A DNA stretch of 64,000 nucleotides from Perlucidibaca wandonensis (GCF_042677145.1 NZ_JBHTIT010000001.1:1240001-1304000), one strand, 5' to 3'; positions 53,114 through 61,182 are shown, counted from the stretch's first letter. Notes: generated by a model not told the origin, from the letters alone. Translations and numbers: made by a program.

Positions 53114-54415
53114 ATGTCTCCACATTTACTAATATTAATTACTTTATTAACCATTAGCTTAGCTGGCTGCAATGACGGCAGCGAGAATAGTGGTACGCAG
53201 GATAACAATCCAGTATCCGAGCGTGCTGCAAACCTTCCTACAGAGGCTAAAAACTTTAGCCAACCCCCATCTGAACCTGTAGCCACAAAATGGCCAATAA
53301 TACTTTCACATGCTTGGTCAAGAACAGCTGACACAGCTTTTCAAGGAGATACAAAGCAAGCTGGTGCTGAATATGATGCATTCGGAGTCAAGAATGCTCT
53401 TGAAGCCGATGGTGCCGTAGTTTACCAACCCAATAAGGTGAAGTACGGCTCTCATGAAGAGCGAGGCATGTTGTTATATAAACGCTGTGTGGGCACTACA
53501 ATGGCAGAGAGGCTATGCCAAGGAGAGAGCCCTAAAGTTGAAGATGGGCTGTACGCTGCTTCGATAGACTACTGCAGCTCGCCAATTAATCGGCAAAAGC
53601 ATGACTTCTCCTCTGAAGACGAGTGTCATCAAAAGCTTAAATTCAACATAATTTGTCACTCACAGGGCTGTCCTGACTCCCGCTATATGATCTCCGCTCT
53701 TACTAATGAACTGAGTGGGCGACCAATGTATCAGCACATAGCAAGTTGGACTTCTTTGTTAGGTGCAAATAAGGGCACAGCTCAAGCTGACTTTATCTTG
53801 GAAGCTTTCGCTGCATGCCTCAGCGATCAATGTCGCTCACCTTTACTTAATCTTGCATTTGCAGTTGATGAATTTAGTAGCAACAAGGTACTAAATACCG
53901 AGGGAAGTAAATCGGTAGTAGCGCTAAGCACTAAATATATGACCGTCTCTACTGACATGAACTGCGACCCAAGCAAACAAACTTGCGCACCTAGCTTCAA
54001 CCAGCTTTACAAGTTACCTGTAGACCCAGAGCACCCAGTTTATTATCAAACTTTTACGACATCGATCAAAGATATCTCCCATCCCTGCTATTTAAAAGAC
54101 CAATTTTTTTGGCGCATCATTTATGAACGCGAAGGAGAAAATGATGGAAATATCTCCATGGAGTCACAGGCTTTTGAGTTTTATGGGCCAGGTAATACTG
54201 GTGGCCGTACACCTGTAAAAGCGCGTTACATCTATGGTGATACGGCTAACTCTGAGCACCCTCACCCCGGCCTTAACCATATGTCCCTCAGTAGTTCCGA
54301 TGTTCCGGGGTTGCCTGGCCTCAGCTGCATGGGTGAAGACAATACTGACTTTGCGTTCAGTCGCATCAATTTCTATCGTAATGTCGTCACAGAGCTAGCC
54401 GATATAGGCTTATAA
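53114..54415 (+). CDS. Lipase-like lipoprotein
   Basis: 433 residues. Lipobox S-L-A-G-C (Cys18). P-I-I-L-S-H-A-W-S near 60 is the oxyanion region. The nucleophile motif is C-H-S-Q-G-C, where triacylglycerol and lactonising lipases have G-H-S-Q-G-G. The His of H-P-G-L-N-H-M-S-L-S-S near the end fits the catalytic His. Many Cys suggest disulfides. Coupled to the M28 peptidase. Its stop overlaps the convergent AraC gene by six bases. Confidence 0.75.
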   Translation: MSPHLLILITLLTISLAGCNDGSENSGTQDNNPVSERAANLPTEAKNFSQPPSEPVATKWPIILSHAWSRTADTAFQGDTKQAGAEYDAFGVKNALEADGAVVYQPNKVKYGSHEERGMLLYKRCVGTTMAERLCQGESPKVEDGLYAASIDYCSSPINRQKHDFSSEDECHQKLKFNIICHSQGCPDSRYMISALTNELSGRPMYQHIASWTSLLGANKGTAQADFILEAFAACLSDQCRSPLLNLAFAVDEFSSNKVLNTEGSKSVVALSTKYMTVSTDMNCDPSKQTCAPSFNQLYKLPVDPEHPVYYQTFTTSIKDISHPCYLKDQFFWRIIYEREGENDGNISMESQAFEFYGPGNTGGRTPVKARYIYGDTANSEHPHPGLNHMSLSSSDVPGLPGLSCMGEDNTDFAFSRINFYRNVVTELADIGL

Positions 54416-55231
54416 ACTGGCCTCAGGAGCACAGTTTATAAGCCGGACAAAACTAGGGTCGATCACGTTCGTGGGGTTAATTCCAAATACCTCATTGAAC
54501 GCGTGATCGACATGAGACAGATCGTGGAAGCCTGCCTCTAGAGCCACATCCGTGAACTGGCGACCGCGCTGCCACAGTAGACACGCGCGCCAAACCGCAA
54601 GCCAACGGGCATATTGTTGAATTGTAAAACCTACTTCTTTTTTAAATAAATGACGAAGGCGTGACGGCGATAAATGAACCTGTTCGCATAAAACATCAAC
54701 ACTCACTTCGTTAAAAGGAGTGTTTGCTAGTACTTTCAGCAATTGCTTAACGCGCAAATCTATCGGTGCTCGTTCCTTGATCTTCTCACCGATCATTGCC
54801 TCAATGACATCATCCATCAAGTATCCTGCCTCTGCGGAAGAAACAGTATCGGTTGCTGCTTTGCGAATATTCGGCAATAAATGCTCAAATTTCTCTATTG
54901 AGAAATTTAACAGCTCTTGGCTACCAAGGAGCTCCTTCACCTTATGCATACTTGGGGCATCAAGAGGTATATAAAAAAGCGCAATATCGCTATCTAACGC
55001 TATCAATTTATTTCTAATAGCTCCTGGTGCCACCAATGAGGCACGTGTCGTTATCTGCTGTCCATTTACATCAATAATATAGGGCTTGCCGCAGGCAACT
55101 CTAAGTGTGGCGCATAACGGACTTGTAGGCCTATCAAGCAAAAGAGACGGCGCCAAAAGAATGAGACTAGTCGGCCAGTAATATACAGTAACGCCATTAG
55201 GTGCTGGGTGCTTAAGCTGCATAAGAGACAT
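54410..55231 (-). CDS. AraC-family regulator
   Basis: 273 residues. The N-terminal cupin-like half is weakly conserved. The C-terminal AraC helix-turn-helix lies at about residues 165-255 (L-S-P-S-R-L-R-H-L-F-K-K-E and A-G-F-H-D-L-S-H-V-D-H-A-F). Convergent with the peptidase-lipase pair and overlapping its last codons. Targets unknown. Confidence 0.88.
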   Translation of the reverse strand: MSLMQLKHPAPNGVTVYYWPTSLILLAPSLLLDRPTSPLCATLRVACGKPYIIDVNGQQITTRASLVAPGAIRNKLIALDSDIALFYIPLDAPSMHKVKELLGSQELLNFSIEKFEHLLPNIRKAATDTVSSAEAGYLMDDVIEAMIGEKIKERAPIDLRVKQLLKVLANTPFNEVSVDVLCEQVHLSPSRLRHLFKKEVGFTIQQYARWLAVWRACLLWQRGRQFTDVALEAGFHDLSHVDHAFNEVFGINPTNVIDPSFVRLINCAPEASL

Positions 55232-55309
55232 TGCACATTCAAAGAGTAGTATTAATGAAGTAGCAGTTTGGCAGAATAATAGCCATTTATCACCTCAACG
55301 AGACTAACG

Positions 55310-55522
55310 CAGTACTAGGTCCAAACTTGATACACCAAATCAAATCGCCTCATTACTGACAGGGTGCCCTTCTCTGCCAGTAAGTCTTCGATATCTCAAA
55401 AGCTTAGGTTGAACCGGTAATAGATCCAGACTGCGTAGCTGATGATGCTGGGGTGAAAACGATGTCGTTTATAGGTGCTCATCGACGAATTATCTCAACC
55501 AGCGAGTTAACTTGTCAGCACC
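55310..55522 (-). mobile_element. IS6-like element, 5' half with right inverted repeat
   Basis: Read on the minus strand from 55522: GGTGCTGACAAGTTAACTCG, then a transposase start M-S-T-Y-K-R-H-R-F-H-P-S-I-I-S-Y, interrupted by TGA after N-L-S-F. It continues D-I-E-D-L-L-A-E-K-G-T and breaks off near 55310. It complements the 3' half at 40325-40943. 55232-55309 holds nothing recognisable. Confidence 0.85.
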
Positions 55523-55524
55523 GT

Positions 55525-55549
55525 AAAAAAACCGAGGCTCATGACTCGG
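55525..55549 (-). terminator. Rho-independent terminator at the distal end of array 2
   Basis: On the minus strand CCGAG (55549-55545) pairs with CTCGG (55536-55532) and is followed by seven T. It stops transcription from array 2 just before the IS remnant. Confidence 0.7.
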
Positions 55550-55615
55550 CTCCGACTGAGAGAACATTGATTAGCGTTAGCAGCAAGCAATACTGCTCTT
55601 CCCTAAAATCATTTC

Positions 55616-56107
55616 CTAGCCATCTCGTTCATTGGAGTTAAATTCCCGTTTCTGACCTACAAAGCTTTCGAAAAGACAGCGATGTGCCATGTAAGAAAAC
55701 TCGTCCTTGCGTCGATCGTACTCTTTGATCCATTCGATTAGCATCCCAATATTGGCATCTTGTGCTTCCGGGCTGCTGTATTTGTGAGGTTCCCACGGGC
55801 GATTTTGAGCATTGTCGACGCAAGTCTTAGCGCCAGGATTCAGAAAGATTATTTCTGTTGCGTGAGTTAGAGCCACCTCCAAAAGGTCGGCATAGCAACC
55901 CTCCACGACCCAATTCTTCTCTGAATTTATAAACTCCAGAATTTCTGACTGGCTTGCCTCCAGAGATCGCCTGATCGGCGTAGCCACACCTGACTCCCAT
56001 GCCACTGTATCGAGGTCCATGTGTGAACAGCCGAGGCTCGATGATAGGTTCTTTGCGTAAGTTGACTTACCTGAGCCTGAGTTTCCAAATATTACGATTC
56101 GCTTCAA
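55616..56107 (-). CDS. P-loop nucleotide kinase-like protein (cassette)
   Basis: 163 residues. Walker A G-N-S-G-S-G-K-S at 8-15, D-L-D-T near 31 and V-V-E-G-C-Y near 68. This is the layout of the small adenylate-kinase-like proteins related to FlaR and topology-modulation proteins. Substrate unknown. It is the most distal gene of array 2. No attC is visible behind it; a terminator and the IS remnant are there instead. Confidence 0.8.
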   Translation of the reverse strand: MKRIVIFGNSGSGKSTYAKNLSSSLGCSHMDLDTVAWESGVATPIRRSLEASQSEILEFINSEKNWVVEGCYADLLEVALTHATEIIFLNPGAKTCVDNAQNRPWEPHKYSSPEAQDANIGMLIEWIKEYDRRKDEFSYMAHRCLFESFVGQKREFNSNERDG

Positions 56108-56127
56108 AAAGACTCCTCGCTTTTAAG

Positions 56128-56150
56128 GCGTATAACGCCTGAGTTCATCA
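56128..56150 (-). repeat. Decayed attC (site 9 of array 2)
   Basis: GTATAACGCCTGAGTTCATCAG has the left attC core, but no matching GTTA core follows. The site seems to have lost one half. The gene at 56148 ends inside it. Confidence 0.45.
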
Positions 56151-56588
56151 GCAGAGATCTGCGGTTGGAAATATCGGCAACAGACGAGAGTCCCGCAAAG
56201 CAGCAGTACGGTGAGCCAAGGTATCTTGGTAGCTTGGATTGCTCGCAAATGCGAGGAAGACCGATCGACTGTTTTGACGAACCTGCATAACGGCATCCCA
56301 ACTTTCATCGGCCGGGCCAATGAGAAACTTATCAGTGGCGCCGTAAAACAACAAATCACCTCCAGTCTTCTTCAACAAAGGTAGCGTTTGATCTATGTAT
56401 AGCTGAAAAGCCGTACTACCTTTAATTGGCATTTCGGGCGCTAAGTCTGGCCTGTCTACGTAATCCGCCACATCGCGAAAACGCATGAGATTAAGCATCA
56501 GGATGGGGCCGTTATCCGGGTAACTGAAGAAGGCTCGCTCCGCCTGCTCAGTCGGCTCCAGGTAGCTTTTTTGAGTGCATTGATCCAT
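56148..56588 (-). CDS. DUF1330-like small protein (cassette)
   Basis: 146 residues. G-P-I-L-M-L-N-L-M-R-F-R-D-V-A-D-Y near 28 and the later G-G-D-L-L-F-Y-G-A-T-D and W-D-A-V-M-Q-V-R-Q-N match the dimeric alpha-beta-barrel DUF1330 pattern. Only 20 bp separate it from the MarR gene upstream, with no attC, so it is co-transcribed with it and probably regulated by it. The C-terminus is encoded by attC-derived bases. Confidence 0.7.
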   Translation of the reverse strand: MDQCTQKSYLEPTEQAERAFFSYPDNGPILMLNLMRFRDVADYVDRPDLAPEMPIKGSTAFQLYIDQTLPLLKKTGGDLLFYGATDKFLIGPADESWDAVMQVRQNSRSVFLAFASNPSYQDTLAHRTAALRDSRLLPIFPTADLC

Positions 56589-56608
56589 TTCGATTGTCTA
56601 CTTATGCT

Positions 56609-57028
56609 TCAGCGGATTTTGCTGATTAGCCGAGCAAACTCACTACAATCATGCTCAGTAAAGTCCTGCAAGCTGCGATCAGCCAAATGATCAAAAGACA
56701 CTTCGGCCTCCTTCAGCAGGCGTTCACCAGATTCGGTTAACTTGACCAAACTGACCCGAGCATCCCGCTCGCTAGCCTCCTTAGTAACTAAGCCAATTTT
56801 TTCCATTGGATTGAGCAACCGAGTCACGCCTGATGCTGACAGACCGATAAGCTGAGCCAGATCAATTCGACGGATCTGCTTGTTCGGTGCAATGTGCAAC
56901 TGCCGCAGCGCCGTAAACTCGGTAAAGCTGATCCCGTGTGCAGACAATGCCTGATCTAGTTTTCGATTTAGGAAGACTTGCTGCTCAGCAAAGCGGAGTA
57001 CCAAAGTTGAGGATGTGAAGATTGACAT
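56609..57028 (-). CDS. MarR-family regulator (cassette)
   Basis: 139 residues from the ATG at 57028; the frame to 57073 has no ribosome site. Winged helix at about residues 40-105 (I-D-L-A-Q-L-I-G-L-S-A-S-G-V-T-R-L-L) and wing D-A-R-V-S-L-V-K-L-T. TTGAC-TT-GTCAA lies 48 bp upstream and may be its operator. Forms a regulator-plus-target cassette with the DUF1330-like gene. Confidence 0.85.
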   Translation of the reverse strand: MSIFTSSTLVLRFAEQQVFLNRKLDQALSAHGISFTEFTALRQLHIAPNKQIRRIDLAQLIGLSASGVTRLLNPMEKIGLVTKEASERDARVSLVKLTESGERLLKEAEVSFDHLADRSLQDFTEHDCSEFARLISKIR

Positions 57029-57075
57029 AATTTTATTGCCATATGGTTGAGCCCGCAATAATATGGCGCACATAA

Positions 57076-57087
57076 TTGACTTGTCAA
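57076..57087. promoter_or_regulatory. Candidate MarR operator
   Basis: TTGAC-TT-GTCAA, symmetrical arms 48 bp before the MarR start codon. Typical size and position for autoregulation, but not tested against a consensus. Confidence 0.4.
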
Positions 57088-57140
57088 CTACCCATCAATC
57101 TTACTGGCGCGCCATAGTGGTGTCCAATTCAAACAAAACA

Positions 57141-57205
57141 AAACGCCCAGCCCTGACATCAGACGCGCGGGAACGAGCGTCGGCTGATGTCAGGGCTGGG
57201 CGTCC
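57141..57205 (-). repeat. attC-like site 8 of array 2 with 20-bp perfect stem
   Basis: 57143-57162 and 57184-57203 are exact complements over 20 bp around a 21-nt loop containing GCGCGGGAACGAGCG. The outer cores are degenerate (no GTTA on the right). Unusually perfect for an attC. It also ends the GNAT gene and can act as a terminator. Confidence 0.65.
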
Positions 57206-57672
57206 TTGTCGCCGCATACTCTAGTCATTGCGAATCGTTTCAATTGAACGCCATTCCGTTCTACTACTTGTTCCTCGACAATGTTGAATCCCTTTGATTC
57301 AAAAAACGGCCGAGCCTCAATGCTGGCTTCGGTTGATAAACTTCTTACACCTCTTGCGCGAAGAGTCTGCGCAGCAATCTCATACAGCCGTGATGCCACG
57401 CCTTTACGCGAGAATGCTGGAGACGTGAAAAGGAATTCTATGTGACCGTTTCCGGCAAAAGAGATAAAGCCGGCTATCTCCCCATCAAGCACCGCCACCA
57501 GCGTTTCCAAGATTGCCAGTCGCGAGCACCATTGCCCTAAATTAGGAGACTCTGGCGCCCAAGCTGCCAACTGCGCAGGCGTATAGCTTCGCGCAGCAAT
57601 CTGGTGCACAGATGCAGTGAACAACGCGACTATTGAAGCTACGTCGCTGCTAGTTGAAGCTCTTATATTCAT
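57190..57672 (-). CDS. GNAT-family acetyltransferase (cassette)
   Basis: 160 residues from M-N-I-R-A-S-T-S at 57672; an earlier start adds eight residues. A-F-S-R-K-G-V-A-S-R-L-Y is the acetyl-CoA loop, preceded by H-I-E-F-L-F-T-S-P. The wording W-A-P-E-S-P and R-P-F-F-E-S-K-G-F resembles the YafP-like group. The last residues (G-D-K-D-A-Q-P) are read from the attC stem. Confidence 0.82.
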   Translation of the reverse strand: MNIRASTSSDVASIVALFTASVHQIAARSYTPAQLAAWAPESPNLGQWCSRLAILETLVAVLDGEIAGFISFAGNGHIEFLFTSPAFSRKGVASRLYEIAAQTLRARGVRSLSTEASIEARPFFESKGFNIVEEQVVERNGVQLKRFAMTRVCGDKDAQP

Positions 57673-57689
57673 GATCGAAGCATCTATGA

Positions 57690-57730
57690 TGCCCAACGCC
57701 GGCGCTTCACCACGACGCCTGTTTAGGGCT
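57690..57730 (-). repeat. Short attC site 7 of array 2
   Basis: GCCCAACGCCGGCG and CGCCTGTTTAGGGC form complementary outer cores around a very short centre, about 40 bp in all, below the usual attC length. It carries the stop codon of the gene at 57723. Confidence 0.65.
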
Positions 57731-58139
57731 CTTTAGCTGCAGAGCTGTTTCCATTTTTCATTTCTGCGATTCTCACGATGACATAAGCAATCAATGCAAA
57801 TGCGAAGAACACCAAAAGCATCCAGGCGATGCCCTGTAGCGTTTCAATGATGGTGCGATAAAGCTCCAACGCCCACCGCTCATTGGTCAGCTGAATAATC
57901 TGTGCGTCTTTTACCCATTGCGGCGGTGTGATGTATCGCTCCAAATCATTTATTCGGACGCCCGCAGAAACGCCGACGACCACGATTGCGAATTGAAGAT
58001 ATCGCTGCCAGGCGTAACTGATGTCGTCCGCGACGATGCGGCGAAGAATGCTTTCTATCGGCTTTGCGAAAGCACGCGCGACGATCGCTGCGGTAAAGAT
58101 TGCAAGTACTAGCGTAACGAGCAGAAGTGTAAAGAACAC
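57723..58139 (-). CDS. Two-helix membrane protein (cassette)
   Basis: 138 residues. One hydrophobic helix lies at 1-22 (F-F-T-L-L-L-V-T-L-V) and a second at about 48-62. A third, near 104-125, is followed by a polar tail. The middle part is amphipathic. No family recognised. Confidence 0.65.
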   Translation of the reverse strand: MFFTLLLVTLVLAIFTAAIVARAFAKPIESILRRIVADDISYAWQRYLQFAIVVVGVSAGVRINDLERYITPPQWVKDAQIIQLTNERWALELYRTIIETLQGIAWMLLVFFAFALIAYVIVRIAEMKNGNSSAAKEP

Positions 58140-58158
58140 TGGTTGTCCTCCAAAGAGC

Positions 58159-58219
58159 CCTAACGCCTCAAGCAGAGGCGCCAGTATCGCTGGCGTCCTG
58201 CTGACTTGACTTGTTAGCC
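58159..58219 (-). repeat. attC site 6 of array 2
   Basis: CCTAACGCCTCAAGCAG to TGACTTGTTAGCC with a GCCAG-TAT-CGCTGGC centre. The gene at 58168 terminates within it. Confidence 0.85.
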
Positions 58220-58983
58220 CTTTCGATCAGTGATTTTCGACGTAGCCAAAACACTATAGCTCCTAGTGGAACTGAAGCAGACAAAACCCACGGTGCTGCT
58301 ACGCCGCTGGCCGTTGCAGAAGCGCCTAACAATTGAACGCTTAATAATTGAAAAGCATACACACCATTTGTCCAATTAACCTGTATAGCGCCAAATCCTA
58401 GTAGAATAAAGATAACCCACAACCACTTTTTTCGTTCAATAGGCGTACGAATACATACAATTAGAGTGCATAAAATAAAGAGCGGTACTAAAACAGCTGC
58501 ACACAGCACAAAATACTGCATTCCTGACTTTGAAGAAAAACCAAAAGCGTTGAGCTCTTTTTGGGAAATTTCAGTTTGGTATACGTTTAGGCCTATAACT
58601 TCATAGCCGTTATCAATTTTCTTCAGTGCAGTATTGGCGAGATTCCAACCGCTCTCGAACTCATATTCGAATGTGAAGTTACCTTGCCATTGCCCATTAA
58701 ACACATTGACCTGCGAACCAATTATTTTTACTGACAATGGTTCACCTTGCCTGAAATATCCTGCCATTTCCTCTAGTAGCTCATCGGTAATTTGAGCTTC
58801 TATTTCTGGGCTCAAGATGCTCTTGACGTAAGTAAAGTCTCTACCTCGTAACTTCGATAAGTAATCTTCAGCAAAGTCGGATTCTTCTTTTGGGATAAAC
58901 CTTTCACTCAATTCCTCTTGGCTACAAGACGAAAGGAAAAACATAAGGACTATCGAAATGATTGCTATGTGTAGATTGTGCAT
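58168..58983 (-). CDS. Lipoprotein with membrane domain (cassette)
   Basis: 271 residues. Lipobox L-S-S-C near residue 20. A soluble part of about 130 residues begins with acidic helices. Three hydrophobic segments follow at about 155-177, 187-203 and 210-245, and a basic tail. The final S-S-Q-Q-D-A-S-D-T-G-A-S-A is encoded by the attC. No family recognised. Confidence 0.65.
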   Translation of the reverse strand: MHNLHIAIISIVLMFFLSSCSQEELSERFIPKEESDFAEDYLSKLRGRDFTYVKSILSPEIEAQITDELLEEMAGYFRQGEPLSVKIIGSQVNVFNGQWQGNFTFEYEFESGWNLANTALKKIDNGYEVIGLNVYQTEISQKELNAFGFSSKSGMQYFVLCAAVLVPLFILCTLIVCIRTPIERKKWLWVIFILLGFGAIQVNWTNGVYAFQLLSVQLLGASATASGVAAPWVLSASVPLGAIVFWLRRKSLIERANKSSQQDASDTGASA

Positions 58984-58998
58984 GGTTTCCTTCTGAGG

Positions 58999-59053
58999 GC
59001 TAACGCCTCAATCAGCCGACGCTTTAGCGGTCGGCTGCATTGATTTGTTAGCT
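58999..59053 (-). repeat. attC site 5 of array 2
   Basis: GCTAACGCCTCAATCAG to TTGATTTGTTAGC with the inner stem AGCCGACGCTTTAGCGGTCGGCT (GCCGAC...GTCGGC). The gene at 59008 ends inside it. Confidence 0.85.
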
Positions 59054-59952
59054 TTCTTTGCTTTCTTATTCTTCCGTCTTAAGCGGTAGTTACTATACTT
59101 AGTCAGCACAGAGCCTAAGATTTTATAGAAAAACCAATTGTAATACTTAGCTTCAATTGTTTTTTTGTGTTCTGATTCATAGGTTTCATTGAACCAAGAT
59201 TCAGTGTCATGTACGGAGATCTCAGAACAATTAAGTATGCCTGCTCCGACTTGCTCATAAAGATACTCTTCTAGGTTCTCTTTGGACGTTAGGCATTCTT
59301 TTGTTAAGCGGAAGTTTTTGAATTTTTTAATTTCATAGTCCCTTGGATAGATCGGGATAACTTCCTCTTTCCCGCTCTCAGTTTTTATATCAACGATGTA
59401 CTTAGTATTTATTCCATATGCCTTTCCTTTATACGTTGCACGACGTGGATGTATTACTGCTGTAAGATGATTGTTAAAGAAGTCATAAACTGGATCCCAA
59501 TTTTTAATCCAAGAACTAACCACGTACTTTCCGTCAGATGTCGAGAGTACTATCTTTTTTTTGGCTTTCTTGTCGTCAAAAATCTTATTGAGATCAATCC
59601 TGTTCATATTGATACTGTATAGATCAATAGCATCGTACTCTTTTTTAAAGGCTTCAAACGGTTTTAGTATTAGCGGGCTATCACCGAAATCTTCTACTTC
59701 TAAGTAGTAGTTATGCCCAATCTTTAGATATATTTTAAAAATTACTATCGCTCTATCTTTCAGGTTCTCAAGGGTGATGCTTGTCACGTATTGATCTTCA
59801 CAATACACACTGCTTGAGCACATGCCAAAAGATGCGCGAACGCTTGCACCTGATTTTAAGAGGTAGGTTTTGACTGTGTATACAAGGGCAATAATCGAGA
59901 CAATCAAAGCAACAATAGAGTTGATCACCGAAATTGCTGTGTCTATATCCAT
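59008..59952 (-). CDS. Membrane-anchored protein of unknown function (cassette)
   Basis: 314 residues. One N-terminal membrane helix (V-A-L-I-V-S-I-I-A-L-V-Y-T-V) is followed by a large, presumably cytoplasmic domain with Lys- and Tyr-rich composition and no recognised family. The C-terminus is very basic (R-R-K-N-K-K-A-K-K-A-N-K) and then S-M-Q-P-T-A-K-A-S-A-D encoded by the attC. AT-rich compared with the core genes, as expected of a captured cassette. Confidence 0.65.
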   Translation of the reverse strand: MDIDTAISVINSIVALIVSIIALVYTVKTYLLKSGASVRASFGMCSSSVYCEDQYVTSITLENLKDRAIVIFKIYLKIGHNYYLEVEDFGDSPLILKPFEAFKKEYDAIDLYSINMNRIDLNKIFDDKKAKKKIVLSTSDGKYVVSSWIKNWDPVYDFFNNHLTAVIHPRRATYKGKAYGINTKYIVDIKTESGKEEVIPIYPRDYEIKKFKNFRLTKECLTSKENLEEYLYEQVGAGILNCSEISVHDTESWFNETYESEHKKTIEAKYYNWFFYKILGSVLTKYSNYRLRRKNKKAKKANKSMQPTAKASAD

Positions 59953-59969
59953 AGTACTCTTATCCTGAA

Positions 59970-60031
59970 AGCTAACGCACGCGCAGCCGTCCAGCGAACG
60001 CAGTGAGCGAGGTTGACGCGCTTGTTATGTG
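59970..60031 (-). repeat. attC site 4 of array 2
   Basis: GCTAACGCACGCGCAGCC to GACGCGCTTGTTATG with arms CGTCCAGCG and GCGAGG. Carries the stop codon of the gene at 60025. Confidence 0.8.
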
Positions 60032-60390
60032 TTTTTATTTGCCAACGCATTTAGCAACCTTTCTTTTGTAATACGCTGATTATTATTGTACCAGTCATCA
60101 GAAGATTCTGCGCTAGATAGCGTTTTGTCGGTTTGTAAAGAAAGCCAACTTATAAAATCGATTTTGGAATCGAATGAAATAACTATACCTCGACTACTTT
60201 TATCTGGAACATTAATCTCATTATTAAGGTCAGCTTCACCATCTTGAAAATGAGTGTAGATGTAATTGCCATTTAGGAAAATAAACCCTGTGCCGCAATA
60301 ATCTCGATGGTTGTTATTTATAGGACCAATCATTTCTAAATGGTTGGCAACCTTTTCAGCTAAATCATTACCATATTTTTTATTGAACAT
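60025..60390 (-). CDS. Small cassette protein of unknown function
   Basis: 121 residues, soluble, acidic centre. Y-C-G-T-G-F-I-F-L-N-G-N-Y-I-Y-T-H-F-Q-D-G resembles the core of small SMI1/immunity-like beta sheets, but the match is loose and no name is claimed. Stop codon in its attC. Confidence 0.6.
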   Translation of the reverse strand: MFNKKYGNDLAEKVANHLEMIGPINNNHRDYCGTGFIFLNGNYIYTHFQDGEADLNNEINVPDKSSRGIVISFDSKIDFISWLSLQTDKTLSSAESSDDWYNNNQRITKERLLNALANKNT

Positions 60391-60402
60391 AGATAGCCTT
60401 AC

Positions 60403-60478
60403 ACATAACGTTTGGTTAAGGGGCGGGCTTTAGCCCGTCCCAGTGAGCGAAGCGAACGGTTTGAACTAGTTGTTAGCT
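60403..60478 (-). repeat. attC site 3 of array 2, twin of the array 1 distal site
   Basis: CATAACGTTTGGTTAAGG to TAGTTGTTAGC with GGCGGGC-TTTA-GCCCGTCC. It differs from 23599-23673 at only a few positions in the shared arms, linking the two arrays. Confidence 0.87.
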
Positions 60479-61182
60479 TACGTGAACACGTTACTCATTT
60501 CGGTTTTGAGTAGTTCTTTGGCGCCACTTCTGGTGAGTGAGCCATGTGCAGCAATAATAGCCTCAAAGTCGAGGGTTAAAAGAGCCTCAAAATCTTTTTT
60601 GAGCGTTTCACCTTTTGGCGTTACGCGCTTCAGCCAAGGCCCTCCAATGTTTAGACCTGTTTTGAAGCCTAGTAACTTAAAGGCAAACTTTGTAAACCAT
60701 GTGAAATAGCTCCAGTCAGAATGATATTGAATACTGTCGGTAGTTATTAATAGTTTGTGGTCTTTGATGAGAAGCGCTGCCTCTGGAAAAATGGCAGTTT
60801 CAAAAATGAAAAATTCGGAATTGCTGACAGGTCCAGTAGTGCTTGAGTTGATAATTTTTGTTGGGCTTGGTGACTTGTATGTTTCCTGGCCTTGCTGAGC
60901 CCAGAACTCACATTTGTATCTATTTAGGTAAAACTCATCGTCAAGACCGTGGAAGTCTCCCAGTCTGATTATTTTGCTCACCTTGCCAAGTAGATCTAAA
61001 GCTGCAAGGCCTTCCTCGTTCATGCGAACTGGATTAATTAATGTTAATTCTGAGCCGCTTTGTAGAATGACCATATTTCTGTTCATTCTCATACCGGGGC
61101 CCATCTTAATACTGCCATGCAGCAGAAATACGCCAGGGTATAAATTTTGTAATTGCTCGTGTGGGTATGCTGGTGGGTACAT
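60478..61182 (-). CDS. MBL-fold-like (DUF4336-type) protein lacking the zinc motif (cassette)
   Basis: 234 residues. The order of strands (L-L-H-G-S-I ... T-L-I-N-P-V-R-M-N-E ... I-I-R-L-G-D-F-H-G-L-D-D ... L-L-I-T-T-D-S-I ... I-I-A-A-H-G-S) follows the metallo-beta-lactamase fold. The HxHxDH zinc motif is absent, replaced by G-D-F-H-G-L-D-D. Similar zinc-poor relatives exist. Enzymatic role uncertain. Confidence 0.65.
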   Translation of the reverse strand: MYPPAYPHEQLQNLYPGVFLLHGSIKMGPGMRMNRNMVILQSGSELTLINPVRMNEEGLAALDLLGKVSKIIRLGDFHGLDDEFYLNRYKCEFWAQQGQETYKSPSPTKIINSSTTGPVSNSEFFIFETAIFPEAALLIKDHKLLITTDSIQYHSDWSYFTWFTKFAFKLLGFKTGLNIGGPWLKRVTPKGETLKKDFEALLTLDFEAIIAAHGSLTRSGAKELLKTEMSNVFT

